Shown here in pieces: positions 35,903 to 44,499 of a DNA stretch of 64,000 nt. The position numbers and the translations under genes are program-made. Below the pieces are notes generated by a model that worked only from the letters and a program-made list of their open reading frames with translations, had not been told where the DNA came from and made no database searches. Within the stretch, counting starts at the first letter, position 1. The number at the start of each line of letters is the position of its first letter. The stretch is from Sphingomonas lycopersici (GTDB lineage: Bacteria > Pseudomonadota > Alphaproteobacteria > Sphingomonadales > Sphingomonadaceae): assembly GCF_026130605.1 (NCBI RefSeq), contig NZ_JANFAU010000001.1, forward strand, positions 310,001 through 374,000, given 5' to 3'.

Positions 35903-37384
35903 ATGACCGGTACGCTTGAAGTGGAGCTCAAGCTGGAGCTCGATCCCGGCGATCGCAGCCGGCTCGATCTGATCGACCTGTTCGGCGCGGGCGGCGCGAC
36001 CGACCATCTCGTCACCACCTATTTCGACACCCCCGGCGGCGACATGCGCAATGCGGGCTGCGCGCTGCGGATCCGGCAACAGGGCGAGGCGCGGGTTCAG
36101 ACGATCAAGGCCGCGAAGGACAAGGCCACCGGGCTGTTCACCCGCACCGAATGGTCGCGCGCGGTGACGGGCGACCGGCCAGTGCTCGACGCGACGAGCG
36201 GCCCGTTCGGCCCTGCGCTGCGCGCGATCGGGGTCGATCGGCTGACGCCGCAGATCGTCAGCGATTTCCACCGCACCCACGGGCTGATCGGTCGCGACGG
36301 CGGCGAGATCGAATGGGCGGTCGACGACGGCGCGATCCGCGCCGGCGGCAGCGTCGCGCCGCTGTGCGAGATCGAGCTGGAGCTGCGGCGCGGACCGCCC
36401 GGGCTGCTGTTCGACCTTGCGCATCGCATCGCGGATCGCCTTCCGGTCCGCATCGCGGTGATCTCCAAGGCCGAGCGCGGCTATCGGTTGCTCGATCAGA
36501 CCGCCGGCTCTCCGGCGCGTGCCGAGCCGGTCGCGCTCGATCGCGGTGCGACGGTCGCGGCGGCGTTTCCAGCAATCGCGCATGCCTGCCTGCGCCAGTT
36601 CCGGCTCAACGAACCGTTGGTGCTGGCGGCAGGCGAGGCCGAGCCGGTGCATCAGGCACGCGTCGCTTTGCGGCGGCTGCGCACCGCCTTGTGGCTGCAC
36701 AGGCCGCTGTTCGCTGGCGATCCGCAGGCCGCGTCGCTCGATACCGAGCTGCGCTGGCTGACCGCGCGGCTCGGCGAGGTGCGCAATCTCGACGCCTTGA
36801 TCCCGCGCGCCGATCCCGATCTCGGCGAACGGCTGCGCGCGGCGCGCGAGCAGGCGCTCGCGGCACTGCAGGCCGATCTCGCGTCAGCGCGCGCGCGGCT
36901 GGCGATGATCCAGGTCGTCGAGTGGCTCACCGTCGGCGCCTGGCGAACCCAGCCGCAAGACCCCGCGCTTCTCGCGGAGACGATCGTGCCGTTCGCCGCC
37001 GACGCGCTCGATGCGCTGCGCAAGCGGCTCAAGCGGCGCGGGAAGAGGCTGGCCGGGCTCGGGTCGAAGAAGCGCCACAAGGTGCGGATCACCGCGAAGA
37101 AGCTGCGCTACGCGTCCGAATTCTTCGCCATGCTCTTTCCCTCGCCAAAGGCCGCGCGGCGGCAGGCGGCGTTCCGCGACGCGGTGTCGGCGCTGCAGGA
37201 TTGCCTGGGCGAGCTCAACGACCTCGACCTCGAACGGCGGGTGCTGGAACGCGTCGGCATTGATCCCGGCAAACGGCACCTGCATCGGAAGCGCCGCGCC
37301 AAGCTGCTGCGGCATGCGGAACATGCTTATGACGAGCTGATCGCGGCGAAACGCTTCTGGCGCGGTCAGGCGATCTCGGCATAG
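35903..37384 (+). CDS. CYTH and CHAD domain protein
   Basis: A 493-residue protein with an N-terminal CYTH (triphosphate tunnel metalloenzyme) domain starting with the ExExK motif EVELKLEL and containing [38 protein letters not shown] and [10 protein letters not shown], and a C-terminal helical CHAD domain rich in His/Arg/Lys ([40 protein letters not shown]). CHAD domains bind polyphosphate and CYTH members hydrolyse triphosphates, so a polyphosphate-linked role is likely. AGGAGG stands five bases before ATG 35903. Its 3' end overlaps the convergent azoreductase gene by 19 bases. Confidence 0.92.
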   Translation: MTGTLEVELKLELDPGDRSRLDLIDLFGAGGATDHLVTTYFDTPGGDMRNAGCALRIRQQGEARVQTIKAAKDKATGLFTRTEWSRAVTGDRPVLDATSGPFGPALRAIGVDRLTPQIVSDFHRTHGLIGRDGGEIEWAVDDGAIRAGGSVAPLCEIELELRRGPPGLLFDLAHRIADRLPVRIAVISKAERGYRLLDQTAGSPARAEPVALDRGATVAAAFPAIAHACLRQFRLNEPLVLAAGEAEPVHQARVALRRLRTALWLHRPLFAGDPQAASLDTELRWLTARLGEVRNLDALIPRADPDLGERLRAAREQALAALQADLASARARLAMIQVVEWLTVGAWRTQPQDPALLAETIVPFAADALDALRKRLKRRGKRLAGLGSKKRHKVRITAKKLRYASEFFAMLFPSPKAARRQAAFRDAVSALQDCLGELNDLDLERRVLERVGIDPGKRHLHRKRRAKLLRHAEHAYDELIAAKRFWRGQAISA

Positions 37385-37962
37385 GCCGCGGCGAGCGCAC
37401 GGCGGCGCGGTTCCTCGCCGGTCGCGAGCCCCTCGGCGCGGACGAAACGCACGTCGGTGATGCCGAAAAGGTTGAAGATCGCGCGGAGGTAATGCTCCTG
37501 GTGATCGAATGGCGCGAGCGCGGAAGCGCCGGTGTAGATCCCGCCGCGCGACGAGGCGACGATGATGCGCTTGCCCCCCGCCAATCCTTGCGGGCCGTGT
37601 TCGGTAAAGCGAAAGGTCCGGCCCACCACCGCCAGCCGGTCGATCCACGCCTTGAGCTGGCTCGGGATGCCGAAGTTATACATCGGCGCGCCGATTACGA
37701 CGATATCGGCGGCGAGAAACGCATCGAGCGCGGCATCGCCCACCGCCGCATCTTCGGCAAGCGCGGCGCTTTCGGCAATCCCGCCCTGCCATAAGGCGAC
37801 ATGCGCGCCGGTGAGATGGCCGATCGGATCGGCCGCAAGATCGAGACGGGCGACCTCGAGACCGGGAAAAGCCGCACGCTCCGCGGCGACGATCGCTTCG
37901 GAAAGCTGGCGGCTCACCGAGGCCGGTCCGAGGATACTTGAGTCGACATGCAGAAGGTTCAT
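37366..37962 (-). CDS. azoR: FMN-dependent NADH-azoreductase/quinone reductase
   Basis: A 198-residue flavodoxin-fold protein: [20 protein letters not shown] with the FMN-phosphate loop, [20 protein letters not shown] (residues about 92-111) and [13 protein letters not shown] match the AzoR group. It reduces azo compounds and quinones with NADH in the cytoplasm. ATG 37962 gives a normal-length protein. The stop lies inside the 3' end of the CYTH-CHAD gene on the other strand, a 19-base convergent overlap. Confidence 0.92.
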   Translation of the reverse strand: MNLLHVDSSILGPASVSRQLSEAIVAAERAAFPGLEVARLDLAADPIGHLTGAHVALWQGGIAESAALAEDAAVGDAALDAFLAADIVVIGAPMYNFGIPSQLKAWIDRLAVVGRTFRFTEHGPQGLAGGKRIIVASSRGGIYTGASALAPFDHQEHYLRAIFNLFGITDVRFVRAEGLATGEEPRRRALAAAYAEIA

Positions 37963-38054
37963 CGCCCGGCTCCGTTGAGGGTTCCGGCGACATGACGAGC
38001 GGGCGCCGCTGTTTGTGACAATCGCGCGCGGTTTATTTGGGCGCGAGCGGCGCG

Positions 38055-39605
38055 TCACCGCGCCGGCAGGTGCATGACGAGATTGCCGACCATTTCCTTG
38101 CGCGGATAAGCGGCGTCGATCGCATCGGCGACGCGGCGGTTGTAGCGCGTGTCGTAGAGGGCCGAACCGCGATCACCGCGCGTCAGGAAGAAGCCGAAAT
38201 CGCCGCGCCGCACCATCCGGGCGAATCCCGCCTCGTCATAGAGGTTGCCGTGCGCGAGTTCGGCCGCGATGGCCGGCTCATATTCCACCGGACGTCCGGC
38301 GCGGATCAGCAGCACCATATCGTCGCTGATCACCGGCCGGGGCGAAGCCGCAATCCGGGCGACCACCGCCGCCAGGCGTTGCTTCTCGCCCGGATCGATG
38401 TCGCGCGGCGACGGGACATAAGTGGCCATCAACGGCGCGAGGACCAGCAAGGCGAGCAGCAGCGGCGACGGCGGCGCGACGCCGCGCTCCGCAGCGCGCA
38501 CGATCGGCAACGCTCCCAGCCCCACGAATATCGCGATCCCGCATGACCAGATGATCAGATAATTGTCGCTCGCGCCCGATTTCAGCGTCAGCGGCAGCAG
38601 CGCGGCGTTCACCGCCGCGAACAGCATCAGCATCAGCAATGCGGCGAGGCTGTCGTCCTGCGCCACCCGGGCGCGGAGCGTCTCCGCCTGCGCGTCGGTC
38701 AGGCGCCGCCAGGCGTGGACCATCGCGACCGCGGCGATCGCCAGCAGCAGCGCCTGCAACAGCAGCGCGCCGACCAGCCACCGCCACTGCGACAGATCGA
38801 GCCGGTTGATATTGTACAGGAGGATATGACGCAGGAACCCGCCGTCGCTCGCCACGAAGAGCATCGCCAGCGCGCTCAGCCCCAGCGCGGCGCAGCAGCC
38901 GAGCAGCACAAAGGCCGATTTCGGCCGGACGAACCATAGCCCGACCAGCGCCGCGAGCGGCGCGGCGATATTGGTCTGCTTGGTATAGATCGCCAGCACG
39001 AAGACTAGCGCGGCGGCGGGCACCAGCGCCGGCCGGGTGATCGCACGGACGCTCAGCGCCAGCCCGGCCAGCGTCAGCGCGCAGCCCAGCATGTCGACGC
39101 GCATCACCATCGACCATGTGATGATCGCCGGGAAGGCCGGGAGCGACAATGCGCCGATCGCCGCCGCCGCGGCGCGGGCGAAGCGGGTCTCGCTCCTGGA
39201 AATGGCCGATCGTATCAGCAGCGCGATGAGCGCCATCGACGCGACGGTCGACAGCAGCGACACCAGACGGCCGGCGATCAGCTGGTCCAGCCCGAACAAC
39301 CCGGCCATTGCGGCCGTCGTCAGATGATAGACCGGCGGGTAATGATAGACGATCGCGGGATAGGTGCCGAGCGGGCCATAGCCCGTGCCCGCGACGATAT
39401 TCCGCATCTGTTGCCAGACGATGCCCTCGCCATAATCGAGATCATAGGCATAATGCAGCGCGGACCACGCCATCGCCAGCCATCTGCCCGTATCGACCAG
39501 CAGCAGGAGGGCGACGAGCACCAGCCCGCCCCTCAGGACCAGGCCGAAGCCGCCCGCGCCGCGCTGCGCCACCGGCGCGGCGGCGCCGTCGGACGCCGCG
39601 TTCAT
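38055..39605 (-). CDS. Polytopic membrane glycosyltransferase-like protein (GT39/ArnT type)
   Basis: A 516-residue protein with about 11 hydrophobic segments. The first periplasmic loop has [20 protein letters not shown] and [18 protein letters not shown], resembling the acidic DxE-type loop of PMT/ArnT glycosyltransferases that use lipid-linked donors. A soluble C-terminal tail of about 110 residues follows ([20 protein letters not shown]). Third gene of an operon after the GT2 and methyltransferase genes; its ATG overlaps the methyltransferase stop (ATGA). The most likely role is adding a sugar to a surface glycan or lipid at the periplasmic face; donor and acceptor are unknown. Confidence 0.75.
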   Translation of the reverse strand: MNAASDGAAAPVAQRGAGGFGLVLRGGLVLVALLLLVDTGRWLAMAWSALHYAYDLDYGEGIVWQQMRNIVAGTGYGPLGTYPAIVYHYPPVYHLTTAAMAGLFGLDQLIAGRLVSLLSTVASMALIALLIRSAISRSETRFARAAAAAIGALSLPAFPAIITWSMVMRVDMLGCALTLAGLALSVRAITRPALVPAAALVFVLAIYTKQTNIAAPLAALVGLWFVRPKSAFVLLGCCAALGLSALAMLFVASDGGFLRHILLYNINRLDLSQWRWLVGALLLQALLLAIAAVAMVHAWRRLTDAQAETLRARVAQDDSLAALLMLMLFAAVNAALLPLTLKSGASDNYLIIWSCGIAIFVGLGALPIVRAAERGVAPPSPLLLALLVLAPLMATYVPSPRDIDPGEKQRLAAVVARIAASPRPVISDDMVLLIRAGRPVEYEPAIAAELAHGNLYDEAGFARMVRRGDFGFFLTRGDRGSALYDTRYNRRVADAIDAAYPRKEMVGNLVMHLPAR

Positions 39606-40240
39606 GCCGCCGGCCTTGCGACGACCAGCATCTGCTTGCCCATCGGCTTGATCGGCGATCGGAGATAGGCCGCGACGAGAATGGGCCAGGTCGGCAGCCG
39701 CGACTTGACCGTCAGCGGCAGAAAGCGCGGCCGGACCTCGACGATCTCCCAGCCGTGCGCGCGCAGCAGATCGGCGAGGCTGATGTGCGAATAGACCGCA
39801 ACATGCGTGTAATCGTCGAAATATTCGCGATAGGCGTAGCGATAATTGGGCTGGAGGATCGTCAGCGTCCCGCCGGGGGCGAGCGTGCGCGCGATTTCCG
39901 CCAGCGTCGCGACGAACACGTCCTGCGGAAGATGTTCGAACAGATTGGAGGCGAAGGCGAAATCGACCGCACCGTCGGCGATCGCGCGCAGATCGCTGAC
40001 CGGGCCGACGATCGCCTCAACGCCGGTGTCGACATGATCGGCGATGCCGGGCCATTGATCGACCACGATGCGCCGGCGCGCGACGACATTGTTGATGAAA
40101 TCGCCATAGCCCGCGCCGAGATCGAGCACGCAGGCGTCGGCGGCGATGCGCCGGCGAAAGAAATACCGCCACAACGCCGCCCAGACACCGCCGCGGCGCG
40201 CGTCGAGCGCGAGGCGCGAGCCGTGATAGTCGCCGCTCAT
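39602..40240 (-). CDS. Class I SAM-dependent methyltransferase
   Basis: A 212-residue methyltransferase: SAM motif I ACVLDLGAGYGDFINNVVAR (about residues 33-52), acidic motif II with WPGIADHVDTGVEAIVGP, and DFAFASNLFEHLPQDVFVAT then LAPGGTLTILQPNYRYAYRE. ATG 40240 overlaps the GT2 stop (ATGA), and its stop overlaps the next ATG. In such an operon it may methylate a glycan or lipid-linked intermediate, or be a WbdD/Ubi-like decoy of family level only; substrate unknown. Confidence 0.85.
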   Translation of the reverse strand: MSGDYHGSRLALDARRGGVWAALWRYFFRRRIAADACVLDLGAGYGDFINNVVARRRIVVDQWPGIADHVDTGVEAIVGPVSDLRAIADGAVDFAFASNLFEHLPQDVFVATLAEIARTLAPGGTLTILQPNYRYAYREYFDDYTHVAVYSHISLADLLRAHGWEIVEVRPRFLPLTVKSRLPTWPILVAAYLRSPIKPMGKQMLVVARPAA

Positions 40241-41250
40241 GCGTAGCGTTTCCAATCCGACACCAATCCGACGATCATCCGCCAGCCGACCACCAGCCCG
40301 CGCCAATTGTCGACATTGCCGCCCTTGCTGAATCCGATCCGCGGATGGAAGGTGATCGGGCATTCGAGCAGCACGAGATCCTGATACAGAGCGGTATCGA
40401 GCAGATGCGCGTTGAACTCCAGATTCACCGCGGGGTTGAGATGCGGCAGCAACCGGATCAGCGCGTCGCGGCGACACAATTTATAGGTCGTCCCCATATC
40501 GGTGATCGTGCCGCGCCCGAGATGCTTCGCCTCGAGCAGCTTGCCGACGAAGATATTGCCGTAATACATGAAGACGCTGAGCTGGGTCAGATATTGGCGC
40601 AGCGGCTCGACCGTCCGCGTGCCGTTGACGATATCGGCGTGCGGGGCATAAGCGAGCAGCTTCTCAATATCATAGGCGCGGAACGTGCTGTCGCCTTCGC
40701 ACAGAACGACGAATTCGGTATCCTCGAACCGCACCGCCTCGCTCAGGCAGCGGAACACGCAGCGGCCGTAGCCGGGCGCGGTTTCGTTGAAGGTGATCGC
40801 GCCCGCCGCCTCGGCGCGCTCGAACGTCCGGTCGCTGCTGTTGTTGCTGACCACGATAACGCGCTCGACCAGCGGATGGAGCAGGAAATCCTCGACCGCG
40901 CCGGCGATGCTTTCCTCGTCATTATACGCCGTCAAGGCGACGGTGACGCGCCGGCGCTGCACCGGCGTGAAGCGAACCGGCACGTTCGGCTTCTTGTGCT
41001 TGTGCATGTACAGCAGATCGAACAGCGACAGCGTGATGCCGATCATGATCGGGACGCCGCTATACCAGACCAGCGCCTCGGCCACCGGATCGAGCAGCTT
41101 GTGCAGGTTGAGCAGGTAGCGCGGGAAGACCAGCAACACGCCGGTCAGGTACATGGCCAGCCCGAGGACGAAGCACAGCACGCCGTAGAGCAGCAACGGT
41201 TTCTGGAACGGGTGCTGGTCTGAACCCAATGCCGGAAATCGTTTCGCCAT
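40237..41250 (-). CDS. Membrane-anchored GT2 family glycosyltransferase
   Basis: A 337-residue protein with two N-terminal membrane segments (LLLYGVLCFVLGLAMYLTGV and ALVWYSGVPIMIGITLSLFD) and then a GT-A domain: RVTVALTAYNDEESIAGAVE, VIVVSNNSSDRTFERAEAAG, VLCEGDSTFRAYDIEKLLAY (the Asp-x-x region), and LGRGTITDMGTTYKLCRRDA. It resembles dolichyl-phosphate-sugar-synthase-like GT2 enzymes that make polyprenyl-phosphate sugars, which the GT39-like protein two genes downstream could use. First gene of the operon. Function inferred from order and family. Confidence 0.85.
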   Translation of the reverse strand: MAKRFPALGSDQHPFQKPLLLYGVLCFVLGLAMYLTGVLLVFPRYLLNLHKLLDPVAEALVWYSGVPIMIGITLSLFDLLYMHKHKKPNVPVRFTPVQRRRVTVALTAYNDEESIAGAVEDFLLHPLVERVIVVSNNSSDRTFERAEAAGAITFNETAPGYGRCVFRCLSEAVRFEDTEFVVLCEGDSTFRAYDIEKLLAYAPHADIVNGTRTVEPLRQYLTQLSVFMYYGNIFVGKLLEAKHLGRGTITDMGTTYKLCRRDALIRLLPHLNPAVNLEFNAHLLDTALYQDLVLLECPITFHPRIGFSKGGNVDNWRGLVVGWRMIVGLVSDWKRYA

Positions 41251-41367
41251 CGTCGTCGTCCCCCGCGCGCCGGCCATCGCCCGAGCCCGCACCTGCGCGA
41301 TACGGCGGAATGGTTAACGCTTTACTCAAGGGGCTGCCCGGATCCGGCCGGATCCGGGCGCATCGCC

Positions 41368-42165
41368 TCAGCGCGGCTTGACGAATTTGAGCGTCATGCG
41401 ATCGCTCTCGCCGATCGCCGCATAGCGCGCGCGATCCTTGTCCTTTTCGGCATAGGTCGGCGGCAGGGTCCAGACCCCGCCCGGATAATCGTGCGTGTCC
41501 TTCGGATTGGCGTTGACCTTGCTTTCGCCGACCAGCTTGAAGCCCGCCTTGGTGGCATAAGCGACCACCGAGGATTGCTTCATATAGCCGCTCTTGCCCT
41601 CTTCGACCCCCGTCTGATCCTCGGGCAGACGGTGCTCCTCGACTCCGAGCACCCCGCCCGGCTTGAGCATCGCGAACATCTGGTCGAACGCCGCCTGGGT
41701 CTGATCGGTCGCGCCGAACCGCCAATTGTGGACGTTGCGGAAGGTGAGGACGACATCGGCGCTGCCGTCCGGTACGCGCGGCTGCCCGTCGACGGCGGGG
41801 AAGATCGCGTGGCGCAGCCCCTTATAGGCCGCCGGATGCGCCGCGGCGAGCGAGCGCACCCCGGCAAGCCCCTTGTCGCTCGCGGCGGCGGCGTAAAGCA
41901 CGCCTTGCTTGAGCACATAAGGCGCGAGCACCTCGGTATACCAGCCGCCCGACGGCCAGATCTCGACCACGGTATCGGTCGGCTTCACCCCGAAGAACGC
42001 CAGCGTTTCGGCCGGGTGGCGATAGCGATCGCGCGCGACATTGGCGGGCGTGCGGCTCGGCGCCTTCACCGCCGCGAGCAGCGCGGGCGACGGCGCAGGA
42101 TCGCGCGCGATCGTCGCGGCGGGCAGCAGCGCCAGTGCAATCGGAGCAAAAACAAGCGCACGCAT
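41368..42165 (-). CDS. Secreted methyltransferase-fold protein
   Basis: A 265-residue protein that begins with a signal peptide (MRALVFAPIALALLPAATIA) yet carries a class I methyltransferase-like domain: DTVVEIWPSGGWYTEVLAPY in place of motif I, SADVVLTFRNVHNWRFGATD, and MLKPGGVLGVEEHRLPEDQT. It matches a family of predicted methyltransferases found in the periplasm of proteobacteria. SAM is not expected outside the cytoplasm, so enzymatic activity is doubtful. Stands alone upstream of the GT operon, divergent from the parD-like gene. Confidence 0.8.
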   Translation of the reverse strand: MRALVFAPIALALLPAATIARDPAPSPALLAAVKAPSRTPANVARDRYRHPAETLAFFGVKPTDTVVEIWPSGGWYTEVLAPYVLKQGVLYAAAASDKGLAGVRSLAAAHPAAYKGLRHAIFPAVDGQPRVPDGSADVVLTFRNVHNWRFGATDQTQAAFDQMFAMLKPGGVLGVEEHRLPEDQTGVEEGKSGYMKQSSVVAYATKAGFKLVGESKVNANPKDTHDYPGGVWTLPPTYAEKDKDRARYAAIGESDRMTLKFVKPR

Positions 42166-42237
42166 AGATCGTCTCTCCCGGGTGTTTGCGCAGGCTTAGC
42201 CGGTCCGCGCGCCGCCCGTCCAGATGCGCGCATCCGA

Positions 42238-42276
42238 TTGACGGGTGAGCATACGAATCATATACGTTACGTATAT
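42238..42276 (+). promoter_or_regulatory. Promoter with overlapping 17-nt palindrome before the ParD-like/map pair
   Basis: TTGACG (42238-42243), 17 bases, then TATACG (42261-42266) forms a good sigma-70-type promoter. ATATACGTTACGTATAT (42260-42276) is palindromic around a single central base and covers the -10. This is the layout of an autorepressed antitoxin promoter, and the first gene encodes a ParD-like DNA-binding protein. AAGGAG follows at 42293-42298 before the ATG at 42304. Confidence 0.7.
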
Positions 42277-42303
42277 CAATCATATCCCCCTGAAGGAGTC
42301 CCG

Positions 42304-42510
42304 ATGGGCATCGTGAAAATCGACGACGAACTGCACGAGGAAGCGCGGCGCGCCAGCACCGTGATGTGCCGATCGATCAACGCCCAGGCCGAATTCTGGA
42401 TGAAGATCGGCATGCTGGCCGAAGCCAATCCCACGCTGTCGTTCAACCGGATCGTCGAGATGCAATTCGCCGCGGCCGATGTGCGGCTGACCCGGGCGGT
42501 GGCCGCCTGA
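42304..42510 (+). CDS. ParD-like antitoxin-family protein
   Basis: A 68-residue protein: MGIVKIDDELHEEARRASTV begins a ribbon-helix-helix-like unit, then CRSINAQAEFWMKIGMLAEA and FNRIVEMQFAAADVRL. This matches the ParD-like family that usually sits directly before a type I methionine aminopeptidase gene rather than a ParE toxin; here the map ATG follows the stop by one base. No ParE/RelE-type toxin is present. The palindrome over its promoter suggests that it represses its own transcription. DNA binding inferred from fold. Confidence 0.8.
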   Translation: MGIVKIDDELHEEARRASTVMCRSINAQAEFWMKIGMLAEANPTLSFNRIVEMQFAAADVRLTRAVAA

Positions 42511-42511
42511 C

Positions 42512-43294
42512 ATGATCAAGACCGCCGACGAGCTGGCGCTGATGCGCATATCGGGCAAATTGCTCGCCTCGGTGTTCGAGATGCTCGACCGGCAGCAGTT
42601 CGCGGGCATGTCGACGCTGGCGGTCAACGATCTGGTCGATCGCTTCATCACCGACGATCTCGGCGCGCGGCCGGCGAGCAAGGGGCAATATGGCTTCGAA
42701 TATGTGCTGAACTGCTCGATCAACAACGTCGTCTGCCACGGCGTGCCCGACGCGCGGCAGATCATCCGCGACGGCGATATCATCAACCTCGACATCACGC
42801 TCGAGAAGAACGGCTTCATCGCGGATTCGAGCAAGACCTATATCGTCGGCAATGCCCCGCCCGCGGCGCGACGGCTGGTGCAGATCGCGCAGGAGGCGAT
42901 GTGGAAGGGGATCGCGCAGGTCCGCCCCGGCGCGCGGCTGGGCGATATCGGCGCCGCGATCGAGCGCCACGCCAAGAAGAACGGCTATTCGATCGTCCGC
43001 GATTATTGCGGCCACGGCATCGGCCGCGAGATGCACGAGGAGCCGCAGGTGCTCAATTTCGGCCGCCCCGGCACCGGCGCCGAACTGCGCGAGGGGATGG
43101 TCTTCACGATCGAGCCGATGGTCAACCAGGGGACGCGCAAGGTTTCGACCGAGGATGACGGCTGGACGGTGGTGACCGACGACGGCAAGCTTTCCGCGCA
43201 ATTCGAACATACCGTCGCGGTCACGCGAACCGGGGTCGAGGTCCTGACGCTGCGCCGCGACGAAGCCCCGACAAGCCGGCGTCGGCCGCGCTAG
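42512..43294 (+). CDS. map: Type I methionine aminopeptidase
   Basis: Removes initiator methionine from nascent proteins. The 260-residue pita-bread enzyme keeps the five metal ligands: Asp in IINLDITLEKNGF, Asp in ADSSKTYIVG, His in CGHGIGREMHEEP, Glu in VFTIEPMVNQG and Glu in QFEHTVAVT. No N-terminal zinc finger. The start codon is one base after the ParD-like stop, so the two are co-transcribed and probably translationally coupled. The pairing suggests an accessory, regulated paralogue rather than the housekeeping copy; the rest of the genome would be needed to tell. Confidence 0.93.
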   Translation: MIKTADELALMRISGKLLASVFEMLDRQQFAGMSTLAVNDLVDRFITDDLGARPASKGQYGFEYVLNCSINNVVCHGVPDARQIIRDGDIINLDITLEKNGFIADSSKTYIVGNAPPAARRLVQIAQEAMWKGIAQVRPGARLGDIGAAIERHAKKNGYSIVRDYCGHGIGREMHEEPQVLNFGRPGTGAELREGMVFTIEPMVNQGTRKVSTEDDGWTVVTDDGKLSAQFEHTVAVTRTGVEVLTLRRDEAPTSRRRPR

Positions 43295-43334
43295 GCCGGA
43301 ACCCGCGCCGGGCCCCGCGCATTGGGCCGCCGCG

Positions 43335-44339
43335 ATGACTGCGCGAAAAATCGTCTTCAGCGATGACGCTGCACCCGGGATCACCCGGCGAAAGGTCGGC
43401 CGGCACTGGGACTATTGGGACGCCGACGGCCAGCGCATCACCGATCGCGACGAGATCGACCGGCTCAATGCGATCGCGTTGCCCCCCGCTTATACGCGCG
43501 CCTGGTTCTGCCCGCACCCCGGCGGACATATCCAGGCGGTCGGCTGGGATGCGAAGGGCCGCAAGCAATATCGTTACCACCCCGATTTCCGCGCCGCGCA
43601 GGAGATCGCCAAATACGATCGCTGCGCCGAATTCGGCGCCGCGCTGCCGCTGATCCGGAAGCGCGTCGCCACGGATCTTGCGAAACGCTCGATGACCCGC
43701 GAGCGCGCGGTGGCGGCGGTGGTGCGGCTGCTCGACCAGACGCATATCCGCGTCGGCAACGAGGCTTATGCCAAGGCCAATCGCAGCTTCGGCGCGACCA
43801 CCTTGCGCAAGCGCCACGCGCGCACCTCGGGCGCGACCGTCCGGCTGCGCTTTCGCGGCAAGGGCGGGGTCGAGCGCGAATGCGCGCTGACCGATCGCGC
43901 GCTGGCGCGATTCGTCCGCGCGTGCCACGATCTCGACGACCAGCATCTGTTCGCGTGGCTCGACGATGCGGGCGATGCGCACCCCGTCACCTCGACCGAC
44001 GTCAACGATTATATCCGCGCCGCGACCGGCGAGGATTTCACCGCCAAGCATTTCCGCACCTGGGCGGCGAGCGTCGTCGCGTTCGAGGCGCTGGCCACCG
44101 CCGACCACGATCTGAGCCTCAGGGCGATGCTCGAACCGGTGACGCAGCAACTGGGCAATACTCCCGCGATCGCCCGCAAATCCTATGTCCACCCCGCGCT
44201 GATCGAGCTGACCCGCAACGGGCAGGCGGCATTTCGCAAGACGGTGCGGATGCCGCGCAAGACGCGCTGGCTGAGCCGGGTCGAGCGCGGGCTGATCGCG
44301 TTTCTGGAGCGCGGCGCGTCATCGATGAGCTGCGCCTGA
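43335..44339 (+). CDS. DNA topoisomerase IB (poxvirus/eukaryotic type)
   Basis: A 334-residue TopIB that relaxes supercoils through a 3'-phosphotyrosine. N-terminal domain: GITRRKVGRHWDYWDADGQR, IALPPAYTRAWFCPHPGGHI, GRKQYRYHPDFRAAQE; catalytic domain: IRVGNEAYAKANRSFGATTL (Arg), RLRFRGKGGVERE (Lys), TAKHFRTWAASV (Arg/His region) and IARKSYVHPALIE with the active Tyr. Starts 40 bases after map. The enzyme is common in soil alphaproteobacteria. Length and motif set are complete. Confidence 0.93.
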   Translation: MTARKIVFSDDAAPGITRRKVGRHWDYWDADGQRITDRDEIDRLNAIALPPAYTRAWFCPHPGGHIQAVGWDAKGRKQYRYHPDFRAAQEIAKYDRCAEFGAALPLIRKRVATDLAKRSMTRERAVAAVVRLLDQTHIRVGNEAYAKANRSFGATTLRKRHARTSGATVRLRFRGKGGVERECALTDRALARFVRACHDLDDQHLFAWLDDAGDAHPVTSTDVNDYIRAATGEDFTAKHFRTWAASVVAFEALATADHDLSLRAMLEPVTQQLGNTPAIARKSYVHPALIELTRNGQAAFRKTVRMPRKTRWLSRVERGLIAFLERGASSMSCA

Positions 44340-44351
44340 TCATTTTTCGTC

Positions 44352-44372
44352 ATGCCGGACTTGATCCGGCAT
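44352..44372. repeat. REP-like hairpin
   Basis: ATGCCGGA (44352-44359) and TCCGGCAT (44365-44372) pair around CTTGA, just after the topoisomerase stop. The block up to about 44440 contains further related words (GTCATGCCGG, CCCGGCGTGACGG), a layout typical of dispersed intergenic repeats. It may also act as a terminator. Confidence 0.6.
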
Positions 44373-44499
44373 CCAGAGCCATAGGCGACCGCTCTTTGCG
44401 GTTCTGAATGCCAGGTTGAGCCCGGCGTGACGGGGAAAGCACGGAATCGGAAATCACCTTGGGCGAAACGCAATAGGCCGATAAGCACCAACCTCCCCA

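Noticed and set aside
42304..42510. Classical ParDE toxin-antitoxin module
   Set aside because: No ParE/RelE-like toxin follows; the next gene is a complete methionine aminopeptidase.
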